Source of the DNA: Pandoraea faecigallinarum
GTDB lineage: Bacteria; Pseudomonadota; Gammaproteobacteria; Burkholderiales; Burkholderiaceae
Direction: 5' to 3'
Assembly (NCBI RefSeq): GCF_001029105.3
Contig: NZ_CP011807.3
Span: 1,674,001 to 1,738,000 of the forward strand
Length of the DNA: 64,000 nucleotides
Shown: in pieces, positions 1 to 7,811 of the stretch
How positions within the stretch are numbered: position 1 is the stretch's first letter
Layout of the letters: each line of letters begins with the position of its first letter
The notes under the pieces: model-generated
What the model was told of the DNA's origin: nothing
Seen by the model: the letters and a program-made list of their open reading frames with translations, nothing else
Databases searched by the model: none
Position numbers and translations under genes: made by a program

Positions 1-120
1 GGAGCCCACGTAAGCGTCTGCCAGACCGTAGAAGCTCACGCTCGATTGCGCATGTGCCGTGCTTGCGAGTGCGGCCGTGCCCAATGCGGCAGCGCCAGCC
101 ACCTTGTGCCAGGTTTTCAT
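1..120 (-). CDS. Outer-membrane porin, N-terminal fragment (runs off left edge)
   Basis: Only the first 40 codons are inside the window. They give a classic Sec signal peptide (MKTWHKVAGAAALG..., predicted cleavage after AHA) followed by QSSVSFYGLADAY, the opening beta-strand typical of the Burkholderia trimeric porins (Gram-negative porin 4 / OmpC-like family). Such proteins form general diffusion channels in the outer membrane. Two consecutive ATG codons occur. The second (at 120) is preferred because the Shine-Dalgarno-like GAGGG lies four bases before it but abuts the first. The gene is divergent from the XRE regulator. Family assignment is good; substrate preference cannot be judged from this fragment. 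Confidence 0.75.
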   Translation of the reverse strand, partial: MKTWHKVAGAAALGTAALASTAHAQSSVSFYGLADAYVGS

Positions 121-268
121 CATTCCCTCGTTTATCTTGTATAAATTTATGGACGGCGCGCAGGCTATCACCCCCTACGCGTTGGGTCATCCCCCTGCGT
201 GCGTTTCGCCCGCCTGCGAGTGGCGGCATTCTCACGCGATGGGGTGACGTGTCCGGCATCGTGCGTAA

Positions 269-284
269 GTCTAAAAAATTAGAC
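269..284. promoter_or_regulatory. Inverted repeat, possible operator
   Basis: GTCTAA(AAAA)TTAGAC is a 6+4+6 dyad in an AT-rich island between the divergent porin and XRE genes. There is no U-tract arrangement that would make it an obvious terminator of a known gene, so an operator is more likely. The binding protein is unknown. Confidence 0.35.
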
Positions 285-407
285 AATCGGAAAAATATTC
301 GACGGACGAAAGTGTGGTTTGAGAGGCACGGCAAGGTGGGACGAGCGCTGGAAGCCGGCACGCGACACGGAGGCTCGGGCAGTCCGTCGGATGCGGCGGG
401 CGACCGG

Positions 408-413
408 TATAAT
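408..413 (+). promoter_or_regulatory. -10 element for the XRE regulator gene
   Basis: A perfect TATAAT lies 145 bases before the TTG start of the XRE gene. No good -35 hexamer is present 16-18 bases upstream, which is what one expects if the promoter needs an activator. The four 10-bp repeats begin seven bases after it, near the expected transcription start. Confidence 0.45.
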
Positions 414-420
414 CCGGGCA

Positions 421-460
421 CCGGAACGCACCGGAACGCGCCGGGACGCACCGGAACGCC
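421..460. repeat. Four tandem 10-bp repeats (CCGGAACGCA type)
   Basis: Units are CCGGAACGCA, CCGGAACGCG, CCGGGACGCA and CCGGAACGCC, end to end. The 10-bp period places each copy on nearly the same face of the helix. The array sits just downstream of the TATAAT element, a position where a bound repressor would block initiation or elongation. Confidence 0.8.
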
Positions 461-557
461 CACGCGAGGCGCACGGCTCGGGACATGGTCCGCCGCCCGG
501 CCCGCGGCCGTGGCGCGCCGGCATGCGGTATCCAAGAGGTTTTCGACAGGGGGCGAT

Positions 558-1472
558 TTGACTCGAGCTGCAACGACATCCCGGGCGCCGCGAGGTGCGC
601 GCTTCAATTTCCGAGCCATTGGCGAGCGCTTGCGCGCCTATCGTCTGGCGGCGGAGTTACGCAGTGAGGATGTCGCGGAGCAACTCGATATCTCGCGCGC
701 GGCGATTTACAAGCTGGAGCGCGGCGAGATCGTCAAGATCGACACGTTGGAGCGGCTTGCGGCGTTGCTTGGCGTGTCGCTGGCCAATCTGCTCGGCGTG
801 GAAGTCGAATACCACGACTCGGCGGTGAGCTATTTCGAGCGCATGCGCCAGTTGGAAAGCCGTTCCGAGCGCATCGTCGCGCACTTCGACCCCATTTCGT
901 TTCTGCTGACGTCGGAGGATTACGACGTCTGGCTTCGTCACATGCTCGACGAGAGCATTCCGCCGACGCTCGCCGACCGGCACTGGGAAAACACGATCGA
1001 TCGCGTATTGGGGATCTTGCAGGAGCGAAAATCGAGCTTTTCGCGTCAGCGGCTCGCGGTAACGAGCCTGATCGGACTGCGGCAGATCGAACAGTTCCTG
1101 CATCACGGACTAGTCGGCCGTCTGGGACTGCCGCCGGGGGTGCAACTCGAACGCAAGATGGCGGCGCGGCGCGAAGTCGCGCGCATCGTGGAGTTTCTCG
1201 AGGCCGACACCGCCGGGGTGCAGATCGGTATCGTCAGCGACAACATGCCCAACGAGACGTTTCAGATTTTCGAAGCGCAGGGGGAAGCCTACGTCGCCGT
1301 CTCGCCGTTCCGGCTCGGCGAGTTGCCGAATCTGCGCACCGGTATCGCTACCATCACGACGTCGCCGGACGGCGTCGGCATGTATCGCGCGATGATCGAC
1401 CGTCTGTGGGCCGACTCCGCGAAAGGCAAGGAAGGGGCCGCCTTGCTCGGCCAACTGCTCGCGCGCTTTTGA
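558..1472 (+). CDS. XRE-family transcriptional regulator with long C-terminal domain
   Basis: The predicted protein has 304 residues. Residues about 20-80 form a Cro/CI-type helix-turn-helix (GERLRAYRLAAEL...AEQLDISRAAIYKLERGEIVKI), so it should bind DNA. Residues 85-304 are a well-structured but unassigned region with no cupin or peptidase signature that I recognise. The start is chosen at TTG 558 because AGGGGG lies four bases upstream and the HTH begins soon after. The longer in-frame extension upstream crosses the promoter repeats and looks non-coding. The gene is divergent from a porin gene, so porin regulation or self-regulation through the 421-460 repeats is possible but inferred. Confidence 0.8.
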   Translation: MTRAATTSRAPRGARFNFRAIGERLRAYRLAAELRSEDVAEQLDISRAAIYKLERGEIVKIDTLERLAALLGVSLANLLGVEVEYHDSAVSYFERMRQLESRSERIVAHFDPISFLLTSEDYDVWLRHMLDESIPPTLADRHWENTIDRVLGILQERKSSFSRQRLAVTSLIGLRQIEQFLHHGLVGRLGLPPGVQLERKMAARREVARIVEFLEADTAGVQIGIVSDNMPNETFQIFEAQGEAYVAVSPFRLGELPNLRTGIATITTSPDGVGMYRAMIDRLWADSAKGKEGAALLGQLLARF

Positions 1473-1491
1473 GCGGGCGTCGGGTGCGGAT

Positions 1492-1508
1492 CGGGGGCGC
1501 AGCCCCCG
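1492..1508. other. Short GC hairpin after XRE gene
   Basis: A perfect 7-bp stem (CGGGGGC / GCCCCCG) with a 3-base loop lies 19 bases after the XRE stop. There is no T-tract, so it is not a canonical intrinsic terminator. It may be a barrier hairpin or incidental. Confidence 0.3.
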
Positions 1509-1635
1509 TGTAATGCCATGACCTTAGCCGGTGCCACAAAACGAAGCTGTCCCCCACAATCGAAATCCGTCTGCGCCAATCCTGTCTAGTCTGCGTGCCC
1601 GAAGGCCGTCCGGCCTTGCTAACAGGAGATGAACG

Positions 1636-3327
1636 ATGGGAACAATATTCGGGGGCATCGACGGGACATCGGCACCGGTCCTCGTCGGCGCCACGCGGGC
1701 ACCATGCGAGCACCGGCATAGCTTCGGCTCGGACTTCACGCGGCTGGGCGCCGTGCCGACGTCGTCCGCGCTTGCGTGCGGCAAGCCATGGCAGACGTAT
1801 CCGTCGCGTCGGCAAAGCCCGCAAGACAGCAAGGGCCTCTCGTTCGGACAATGGCAGGCGCAACGCGTGCGGGATCAACTCGTGGCCGACGCGCTGATCG
1901 GCAAACCGCTGATTCCCGGACAGGTCAGGCAGCATGTCGAGCGCTGGCATACCTCGTTTCAAGCGGCTATCGAGCGCGACGTCGTGTTCGAGGACCGTCG
2001 CACCGAAGCCATGCGGCAGGCGCGTTACGGCGTGCCGCCGACCGATGCGCCGTTCGTTCGTACGTTCGGCAACGAGGCGGTGCTCGATCAGCTTGAGCGG
2101 ATCGCGCATGTGAACGACGAGATCGAGCGCGTCGAGGCGGCGGTGGAGCAGTTGCCCAAGGGCCCGGCCCGGGCGATGGGGCAGCAGAACCTCGACGAAC
2201 TGGTCTCGATGCGGGACACCATGCTGTCGCTCACGACCGGCCTGCACGAGCGGAAATTTCACGAACTCAAGGTCGAGCTGAACCTGCTCGTCGCGCTCAA
2301 CGACATGGCGCGCGAAGCGCGTCAGGCGCTATCGAACGGCGGCGCCGGCACGCCGCTTCGTCTGAAGGTCCGCGGCGGCAAACTGGTGCTCAAGCCCGCG
2401 GTATCGAAGTCGCGCTTTCAGAAGAACCGGATACGCGCACGCAACGATGCCGCACGTCTGGCATTGCTGTTGGGGGAGCCCGCGGGCACCCCGGTGACGC
2501 TGTCGGATATTCACGCCAAGGGGTTCGGCAAGTACGAGTATTCGATGGTACTGGCCGGGGCCAGAACGGCGACACCCGGACAAGCGTCGACGTGGTTAGC
2601 CGAGCGGGCTCTGGAGATCGATGGGTGCAAGTGCGCCTCGCGCGCGCTGGAGTCCGACCTCCGGGAGACGAACGGCGGCAGGCTGATCGGTGCGCTGCCG
2701 ACGCACCGGCATGACGACAGCCAGTTCGACGAAACCGGGGCTGGCGAGATCGATGAGATCGATGCGACCGATGCGACCGATGATATCGACGGGCCCGAGG
2801 CGCCGGCAGTCATGCCGGGTGCGCGGACGATCGACGAGGCCTGTCTGCGGACGGTGCCGAAGCACGTCGGCGTCGCGGGCGTTCCGGCCGTCATCCTCGG
2901 GACCTTCGATGTGCTGGCCGACGGCTCGCTCGTGCCCGAGCGCAAAGGCGGGCGCGCCGGTGGACATGAGACTGCGAGTGACGCGACATCGACGGCGAGT
3001 GCGGCAGCGGCGTCGCGGGCTCGTCAGCCTACGTCGTCGACGCGCCGCAGCCGTCTTGCGGACGAGTTCATTGCCGTGCGCCCGGGAAGGGCAGGGCGCC
3101 TGAGCATGATCCTGGAGCGGCCCACGGCCGTCGAGCGCATGCACGAAGGCCCGGCACCGGAGCGCGCGCCGCTGCCGGCCGGACAGACGCACGCGGGGGG
3201 CCCGGAAACGCTTGAGGCGCGGTGGCAGCGAGAAGGGGCTCGCCCCAAGACGTATCGCGTGTTGCCCATCTCCGATGAGGACTCGCCGCCGGCGCTGCCG
3301 CGCACTGCGCCGCCCGAGCGCGCCTGA
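1636..3327 (+). CDS. Orphan 563-residue soluble protein of unknown function
   Basis: I do not recognise this protein. It has a strong ribosome-binding site (AGGAGA, six bases before the ATG) and normal high-GC codon use, and a terminator follows it, so it is very likely real. There is no signal peptide and no membrane segment. Residues about 75-290 look helical and charged, with a possible coiled coil (RIAHVNDEIERVEAAVEQL). Residues about 375-395 are an acidic low-complexity stretch built from repeats of a GATGCGACC-like unit (EIDEIDATDATDDIDG). The last 130 residues are Ala/Arg/Pro-rich and probably disordered. A secreted effector is one guess, but nothing in the sequence proves it. Confidence 0.7.
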   Translation: MGTIFGGIDGTSAPVLVGATRAPCEHRHSFGSDFTRLGAVPTSSALACGKPWQTYPSRRQSPQDSKGLSFGQWQAQRVRDQLVADALIGKPLIPGQVRQHVERWHTSFQAAIERDVVFEDRRTEAMRQARYGVPPTDAPFVRTFGNEAVLDQLERIAHVNDEIERVEAAVEQLPKGPARAMGQQNLDELVSMRDTMLSLTTGLHERKFHELKVELNLLVALNDMAREARQALSNGGAGTPLRLKVRGGKLVLKPAVSKSRFQKNRIRARNDAARLALLLGEPAGTPVTLSDIHAKGFGKYEYSMVLAGARTATPGQASTWLAERALEIDGCKCASRALESDLRETNGGRLIGALPTHRHDDSQFDETGAGEIDEIDATDATDDIDGPEAPAVMPGARTIDEACLRTVPKHVGVAGVPAVILGTFDVLADGSLVPERKGGRAGGHETASDATSTASAAAASRARQPTSSTRRSRLADEFIAVRPGRAGRLSMILERPTAVERMHEGPAPERAPLPAGQTHAGGPETLEARWQREGARPKTYRVLPISDEDSPPALPRTAPPERA

Positions 3328-3415
3328 ACGTGCCCGAGCGTGCCTGAGTCGGCCATCGGCGCCTTGGGCGCTGGCCGATGCACCGACGCACCGACAGACC
3401 GGCGTACGAACCGAG

Positions 3416-3443
3416 CCGCCACGCTTTGCGTGGCGGTCTTTTT
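3416..3443 (+). terminator. Rho-independent terminator after the orphan gene
   Basis: A 9-bp perfect stem CCGCCACGC / GCGTGGCGG with loop TTT is followed by TCTTTTT. It lies 88 bases after the stop of the 563-residue gene. Confidence 0.9.
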
Positions 3444-3594
3444 CATGGCGCCGCACATCGAATTCGCTGGATTCCCGGCGGGCCGAACATGAAAAAACGC
3501 TGACCGGAAATCCCGCATATTTTACGTGGCGAAACCCTTCGCGCACGCGTAATAGTAAATATTTTAATTATCTGCAAGCCTTTTCAATCAACAA

Positions 3595-3613
3595 GTTGCG
3601 TAATTCACGCAAC
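3595..3613. promoter_or_regulatory. Inverted repeat in gluconate dehydrogenase promoter region
   Basis: GTTGCGT-AATTC-ACGCAAC is a perfect 7-5-7 dyad in AT-rich DNA 157 bases before the first gene of the operon. Its size and symmetry fit a repressor operator. The regulator is not encoded next to it. Confidence 0.4.
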
Positions 3614-3769
3614 AATCTCTTTCTTTGCCATGTACGGAACTTGTCAGTAGAATGGCCGCGTTGTTAATAGCGCTACGCGAGGTGAATAGCCTGTCAGGTT
3701 TTCTTCACGCATGGCGAGCCACCGCCTGACTGTCATGCGTGATTCGTCCCCCATAAAACGGAGAACTCC

Positions 3770-4489
3770 ATGTCACAGGACAAGGAACCGCGCCGGCGCT
3801 TTTTGCGTCAGGTGCTGGCGATCGTGCCTGCCACGACTCTCGCCACCGGTGCGACGCTTACGCAGACCGCCTGTAGCAGCGATTCCGCTGCCCCCGCCGC
3901 TTCCGGCAAATCCTACGAGCCCAAATACTTCACTGCCGACGAATGGCGTTTCGTGAACGCTGCCGTCGACCGTCTGATCCCCGCCGACGACCTCGGCCCG
4001 GGGGCGCTGAAAGCCGACGTGCCGCAATTCATCGATCGTCAGATGGAAACGCCGTTCGGCCACGGCAAGCTCTGGTACATGCAAGGGCCGTTTCATACCG
4101 ACCAGCCGCCCGAGAGGGGCTATCAGCTGAGCCTCGTGCCGCGCGACATCTACCGTCACGGCATTGCGGCGTGCGACGCGCATTGCAAGAAGCAGTACAA
4201 CAAAGTGTTCGCCGATCTCGATCACGCCACGCAGGAAGCCGTGCTGGCCGATCTCGAGCACGCCAAGATCGAGTTCGACGCGGTGCCTGCGCGCACCTTC
4301 TTTTCGTATCTGCTGGCCAACACGAAGGAAGGATTCCTCTCGGATCCGATCCACGGTGGCAACAAGGACATGGTCGGCTGGAAACTCGTCGGCTTTCCCG
4401 GCGCACGCGCCGACTTCATGGATTGGGCCGATCAGCCCAACGTCAAATACCCGTACGGGCCCGTGTCGATTTCCGGAAAGCGGGGCTAA
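3770..4489 (+). CDS. Gluconate 2-dehydrogenase small (gamma) subunit, Tat-exported
   Basis: This 239-residue protein matches the gluconate 2-dehydrogenase subunit 3 family. A twin-arginine signal (EPRRRFLRQVLAIVPATTL) at residues 7-25 shows export in folded form. The small subunit is thought to escort the flavoprotein, which lacks its own signal, across the inner membrane. Ribosome-binding GGAG precedes the ATG. The flavoprotein and the triheme cytochrome follow directly, so the three genes form one operon oxidising gluconate to 2-ketogluconate in the periplasm. The length favours gluconate dehydrogenase over the shorter (about 168-residue) gamma subunit of FAD glucose dehydrogenase, but a different sugar acid cannot be excluded. 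Confidence 0.88.
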   Translation: MSQDKEPRRRFLRQVLAIVPATTLATGATLTQTACSSDSAAPAASGKSYEPKYFTADEWRFVNAAVDRLIPADDLGPGALKADVPQFIDRQMETPFGHGKLWYMQGPFHTDQPPERGYQLSLVPRDIYRHGIAACDAHCKKQYNKVFADLDHATQEAVLADLEHAKIEFDAVPARTFFSYLLANTKEGFLSDPIHGGNKDMVGWKLVGFPGARADFMDWADQPNVKYPYGPVSISGKRG

Positions 4490-4492
4490 GTC

Positions 4493-6268
4493 ATGGCAAT
4501 CAAAAAAGACAAGGTCGACGCCGTCATCGTGGGCTTCGGCTGGACCGGGGCGATCCTCGGCCAGGAACTCACCGACGCCGGTCTGAACGTCGTGGCGCTC
4601 GAACGTGGCGCGATGCGCGACACGCCCACCGACGCGCAGTACCCCAAGGTCATCGACGAGCTGGAGTATTCCGTGCGCGGCAAGCTGTTTCAGGAACTGG
4701 CACGCGAGACCGTCACGATTCGGCATACGCCGGACGACCTCGCCGTGCCGTACCGTCAGAACGGTTCGTTCCTGCTCGGCAACGGGGTCGGCGGCGCGGG
4801 CTTTCACTGGAACGGCATGCACTACCGCATTCTTCCCGAAGAGCTGAAGCTGCGCAGCCACTACGAGGAGCGCTACGGCAAGAAATTCATTCCGGAAGGC
4901 ATGACGATCCAGGATTTCGGCGTGAGCTACGAAGAACTGGAGCCGCATTTCGATTTCGCCGAGAAGGTCTTCGGGACGTCGGGCAAGGCGGGGAATCTGA
5001 ACGGCAAGATCGTGCCTGGCGGCAATCCGCGCGAGGGCGCGCGCTCGAGCGAATATCCCACGCCGCCGCTGCAAAATACCTACGGTGCACAACTCTTCGA
5101 GAAGGCGGCGCGCGAGGTCGGTTTCAATCCGTATCCGGCGCCGGCGGCGAACACCTCGGCGCCGTACACGAACCCGTACGGTGTTCGCCTTGGGCCGTGC
5201 AACTTCTGCGGCTTTTGCGAGAACTACGGTTGCTACATGTATTCGAAGGCCTCGCCGCAGACGACCATCCTGCCGGTATTGCTCAAGAAGCCGAACTTCG
5301 AACTGCGCACGCATTCGTACGTTGTAAAGGTCAATCTCGACAGCGACGGCAAGAAGGCCACCGGTGTGACATACATCGACGCGCAGGGGCGGGAAGTCGA
5401 GCAACCGGCCGATCTGGTCATCATGGCCGCGTACCAGTTGCACAACGTGCGTTTGCTGCTGCTCTCGGGCATCGGCAAGCCGTACGACCCGAAGACGGGC
5501 GAGGGTGTCGTCGGCAAGAACTACGCGTATCAGATGAACGGCGCCATCAACGTGCTGCTGCCCAAAGGCACGCAACTCAATCCGTTCGTCGGCACGGGCG
5601 CGGGCGGGGTCTCGATGGACGACCTGAACGGCGACCAGTTCGATCACGGCCCGCTCGGGTTCGTTGGCGGGGCGAGCATTCGTCACATTCGTTACGGCGG
5701 ACGCCCGATCAAGATGACGCCGACCGTGCCGGGCACGCCCGCGTGGGGCAGCAAATGGAAGGCAGGCATTGCCGACGCCTATCAGCGTTACATGACCATC
5801 GGCATTTCCGGCTCGGTCATGTCGTATCGCGACGCATGTCTCGATCTCGATCCGACGTACAAGGATGCCTACGGCGTGCCGCTGCTGCGCATGACGTTCG
5901 ACTGGCATGACAACGAGTACGAGATGCTCGGCTACATGGGCGACCGCATGGAAGAGGTCGGCCGCGCGATGAACCCCGAGAAGGTGTTCCGCGCCATTCG
6001 CAAGAAAGGCACGCGATACGACACGCGGATCTATCAGAGCACGCACACCACGGGCGGCGCCATCATGGGCACCAATCCGTCGAACAGTGTGGTCAACAGG
6101 TATCTCCAAAGCTGGGATGTGTCGAACGTGTTCGTGATGGGCGCATCGGCGTTCCCGCAGAACATGGGTTACAACCCCACGGGCGTGGTGGCGGCGCTGG
6201 CGTACTGGTCCGCGAAGGCGATTCGCGAGCAGTACCTCAAGAACGCTGGCCCGCTGGTGCAAGCCTGA
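4493..6268 (+). CDS. Gluconate 2-dehydrogenase flavoprotein subunit (GMC oxidoreductase)
   Basis: This 591-residue GMC-family flavoprotein is the catalytic subunit, oxidising D-gluconate (or a close sugar acid) and passing electrons to the cytochrome subunit. The N-terminal FAD-binding Rossmann motif is GFGWTG (residues 15-20) with ALERG at the end of beta-2. A cysteine-rich patch CNFCGFCENYGC lies near residues 237-248. The C-terminal GMC-C domain ends with NMGYNPTGVVAALAYWSAKAI. There is no signal peptide, consistent with Tat piggy-back export by the small subunit encoded three bases upstream. Length and order match the known three-subunit enzymes. Confidence 0.9.
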   Translation: MAIKKDKVDAVIVGFGWTGAILGQELTDAGLNVVALERGAMRDTPTDAQYPKVIDELEYSVRGKLFQELARETVTIRHTPDDLAVPYRQNGSFLLGNGVGGAGFHWNGMHYRILPEELKLRSHYEERYGKKFIPEGMTIQDFGVSYEELEPHFDFAEKVFGTSGKAGNLNGKIVPGGNPREGARSSEYPTPPLQNTYGAQLFEKAAREVGFNPYPAPAANTSAPYTNPYGVRLGPCNFCGFCENYGCYMYSKASPQTTILPVLLKKPNFELRTHSYVVKVNLDSDGKKATGVTYIDAQGREVEQPADLVIMAAYQLHNVRLLLLSGIGKPYDPKTGEGVVGKNYAYQMNGAINVLLPKGTQLNPFVGTGAGGVSMDDLNGDQFDHGPLGFVGGASIRHIRYGGRPIKMTPTVPGTPAWGSKWKAGIADAYQRYMTIGISGSVMSYRDACLDLDPTYKDAYGVPLLRMTFDWHDNEYEMLGYMGDRMEEVGRAMNPEKVFRAIRKKGTRYDTRIYQSTHTTGGAIMGTNPSNSVVNRYLQSWDVSNVFVMGASAFPQNMGYNPTGVVAALAYWSAKAIREQYLKNAGPLVQA

Positions 6269-6279
6269 GGAGTGCAACC

Positions 6280-7695
6280 ATGATCCGCAAAACGATGATG
6301 AAACGCTCCGCCGGCGTGCTCGCGGCCGGTGCGCTCGCTCTCGCGGTTGCCGCCGCATGGGCGCAGAACGCAGCCGCGCCCTCCGGCGCTGCCGTCTCAC
6401 CGGTCCCGACGCCTGCGGTGCCCGCAACGACCGTAGACGCCACGCATCCTGCGCAGGCGGCGCAGACACCCGCGGCCAACGATCCGCAAGCGCAGCTCGT
6501 CAGGCAAGGGGAGTACCTCGCGCGCGCCGCCGACTGCGCCGCGTGTCATACGGCGCCCAAGGGCAAGCCGTTCGCCGGCGGCCTGCCCATCGCGTCGCCC
6601 ATCGGTACGATCTACTCGACGAACATCACGCCGGACAAGGACACCGGCATCGGCAACTACAGCCTTGAAGATTTCGACAAGGCGGTGCGTCACGGGATTG
6701 CCAGGAATGGCTCGACGCTGTATCCGGCCATGCCGTACACGTCGTACGCAAAGGTGCGTCCGGCCGACGTGAAGGCCCTCTATGCGTACTTCATGAATGG
6801 TGTTCAACCGGTTGCGCAGCCGAATAAGGCGACGGACATTCCGTGGCCGTTGTCCATGCGCTGGCCGTTGTCGATCTGGCGCAAGATGTTCGCCCCTGCC
6901 GTGGTTGCCGATGCCGCCTCGACCGATAACGACCCGATCTCGCGCGGGCGCTATCTCGTCGAAGGGCTGGGCCATTGCAGTGCGTGCCACACGCCGCGCG
7001 GCTTCGCGTTGCAGGAGAAGGCGCTCACCGACGACAGCACGGCGTTTCTGTCCGGCGGCGTGGTCGAGAACTTCCTCGCGAAGAACTTGCGTGGCGACGC
7101 CACCGACGGTCTGGGCAACTGGAGCGAAGGCGACATCACCGCGTTTCTCAAGGGCGGGCGCAACGACCATTCCGCAGCCTTCGGCGGCATGTCGGACGTA
7201 GTGCGGCATAGCACGCAGCACATGAACGACGACGATCTCGCGGCGATAGCGAAGTACCTCAAGACGCTCAAGCCGGTCGATCCGAACGCCAAGGCGCTCG
7301 CCTATGACGACACTGTTGCCAAGGCGTTGCGCACGGGGGCCGACAAGAGCAACGGGGCGCTCACGTTCCTCGACAACTGCGCCGCCTGCCACCGCAGTAC
7401 GGGCAAGGGCTACACGCAGACCTTCCCGACGCTCGCGTTGAGCTCGACGGTGAACTCGGCCGATCCGACCTCGCTCATCCATATCGTGCTGCGTGGCGCG
7501 GAAATGCCATCGACGAAATCGGCGCCGACGCACTACGCGATGCCGGGCTTCGACGACCGTCTGACCGATCAGGATGTGGCCGATGTGCTGACGTTCGTGC
7601 GTTCGAGCTGGGGCAACAAGGCGGCAGCCGTGACGGCCTCGCAAGTGGCCAAGGTGCGCAAGAACGTGGGCGCGGCGCCTCAGCCGCAGCGGTGA
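6280..7695 (+). CDS. Gluconate 2-dehydrogenase triheme cytochrome c subunit
   Basis: This 471-residue secreted cytochrome has a Sec signal peptide (cleavage near AAWAQ) and three CxxCH heme sites: CAACH at residues 86-90, CSACH at 233-237 and CAACH at 367-371. It is the membrane-associated electron-transfer subunit that delivers electrons from the flavoprotein to ubiquinone. The gene starts 11 bases after the flavoprotein stop with GAGGAG before the ATG, and the operon ends at a strong terminator. A short Ala/Pro-rich linker follows the signal peptide. Confidence 0.92.
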   Translation: MIRKTMMKRSAGVLAAGALALAVAAAWAQNAAAPSGAAVSPVPTPAVPATTVDATHPAQAAQTPAANDPQAQLVRQGEYLARAADCAACHTAPKGKPFAGGLPIASPIGTIYSTNITPDKDTGIGNYSLEDFDKAVRHGIARNGSTLYPAMPYTSYAKVRPADVKALYAYFMNGVQPVAQPNKATDIPWPLSMRWPLSIWRKMFAPAVVADAASTDNDPISRGRYLVEGLGHCSACHTPRGFALQEKALTDDSTAFLSGGVVENFLAKNLRGDATDGLGNWSEGDITAFLKGGRNDHSAAFGGMSDVVRHSTQHMNDDDLAAIAKYLKTLKPVDPNAKALAYDDTVAKALRTGADKSNGALTFLDNCAACHRSTGKGYTQTFPTLALSSTVNSADPTSLIHIVLRGAEMPSTKSAPTHYAMPGFDDRLTDQDVADVLTFVRSSWGNKAAAVTASQVAKVRKNVGAAPQPQR

Positions 7696-7749
7696 TCCGA
7701 TCGTCCGGGTGTCGCGTGCGGTGCCTGTGATGACCGTGTGATGAAATGG

Positions 7750-7786
7750 AACTCCGCCTGTCATCTCGACGGGCGGAGTTTTTTTT
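7750..7786 (+). terminator. Rho-independent terminator of gluconate dehydrogenase operon
   Basis: AACTCCGCC / GGCGGAGTT forms a 9-bp stem with a 13-base loop, followed by six further T residues. It lies between the convergent cytochrome and MFS genes. Confidence 0.92.
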
Positions 7787-7811
7787 GACGCCCACAAGCT
7801 GCCGGGCCAGC

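Larger units (their letters stand above)
124..557. promoter_or_regulatory. Intergenic region between divergent porin and XRE regulator
   Basis: This is 434 bases without a convincing gene. It holds an AT-rich stretch before the porin start, a dyad GTCTAA-AAAA-TTAGAC at 269-284, a perfect -10 hexamer TATAAT at 408-413 reading toward the XRE gene, and four tandem 10-bp units at 421-460. An open frame crosses the whole region in phase with the XRE gene, but its composition is arginine/proline-rich noise and I do not accept it as coding. Confidence 0.6.
3328..3769. other. Intergenic region upstream of gluconate dehydrogenase operon
   Basis: These 442 bases hold the terminator of the orphan gene (3416-3443), then an unusually AT-rich stretch (about 3500-3660) containing a 7-5-7 inverted repeat (3595-3613). 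This stretch is the likely promoter and operator zone of the dehydrogenase operon. No coding sequence is convincing here. Confidence 0.6.

Noticed and set aside
54-557. N-terminal extension of the XRE regulator
   Set aside because: It crosses the porin start, a dyad, a TATAAT and tandem repeats; a ribosome-binding site supports the TTG at 558 instead.
1492-1508. Terminator of the XRE gene
   Set aside because: Good stem but no T-tract; listed only as a hairpin.
3773-6469. 898-codon open frame on the minus strand
   Set aside because: It is antisense to two well-recognised gluconate dehydrogenase genes; its translation is Arg/His/Val-rich without family features, as expected for a high-GC shadow frame.
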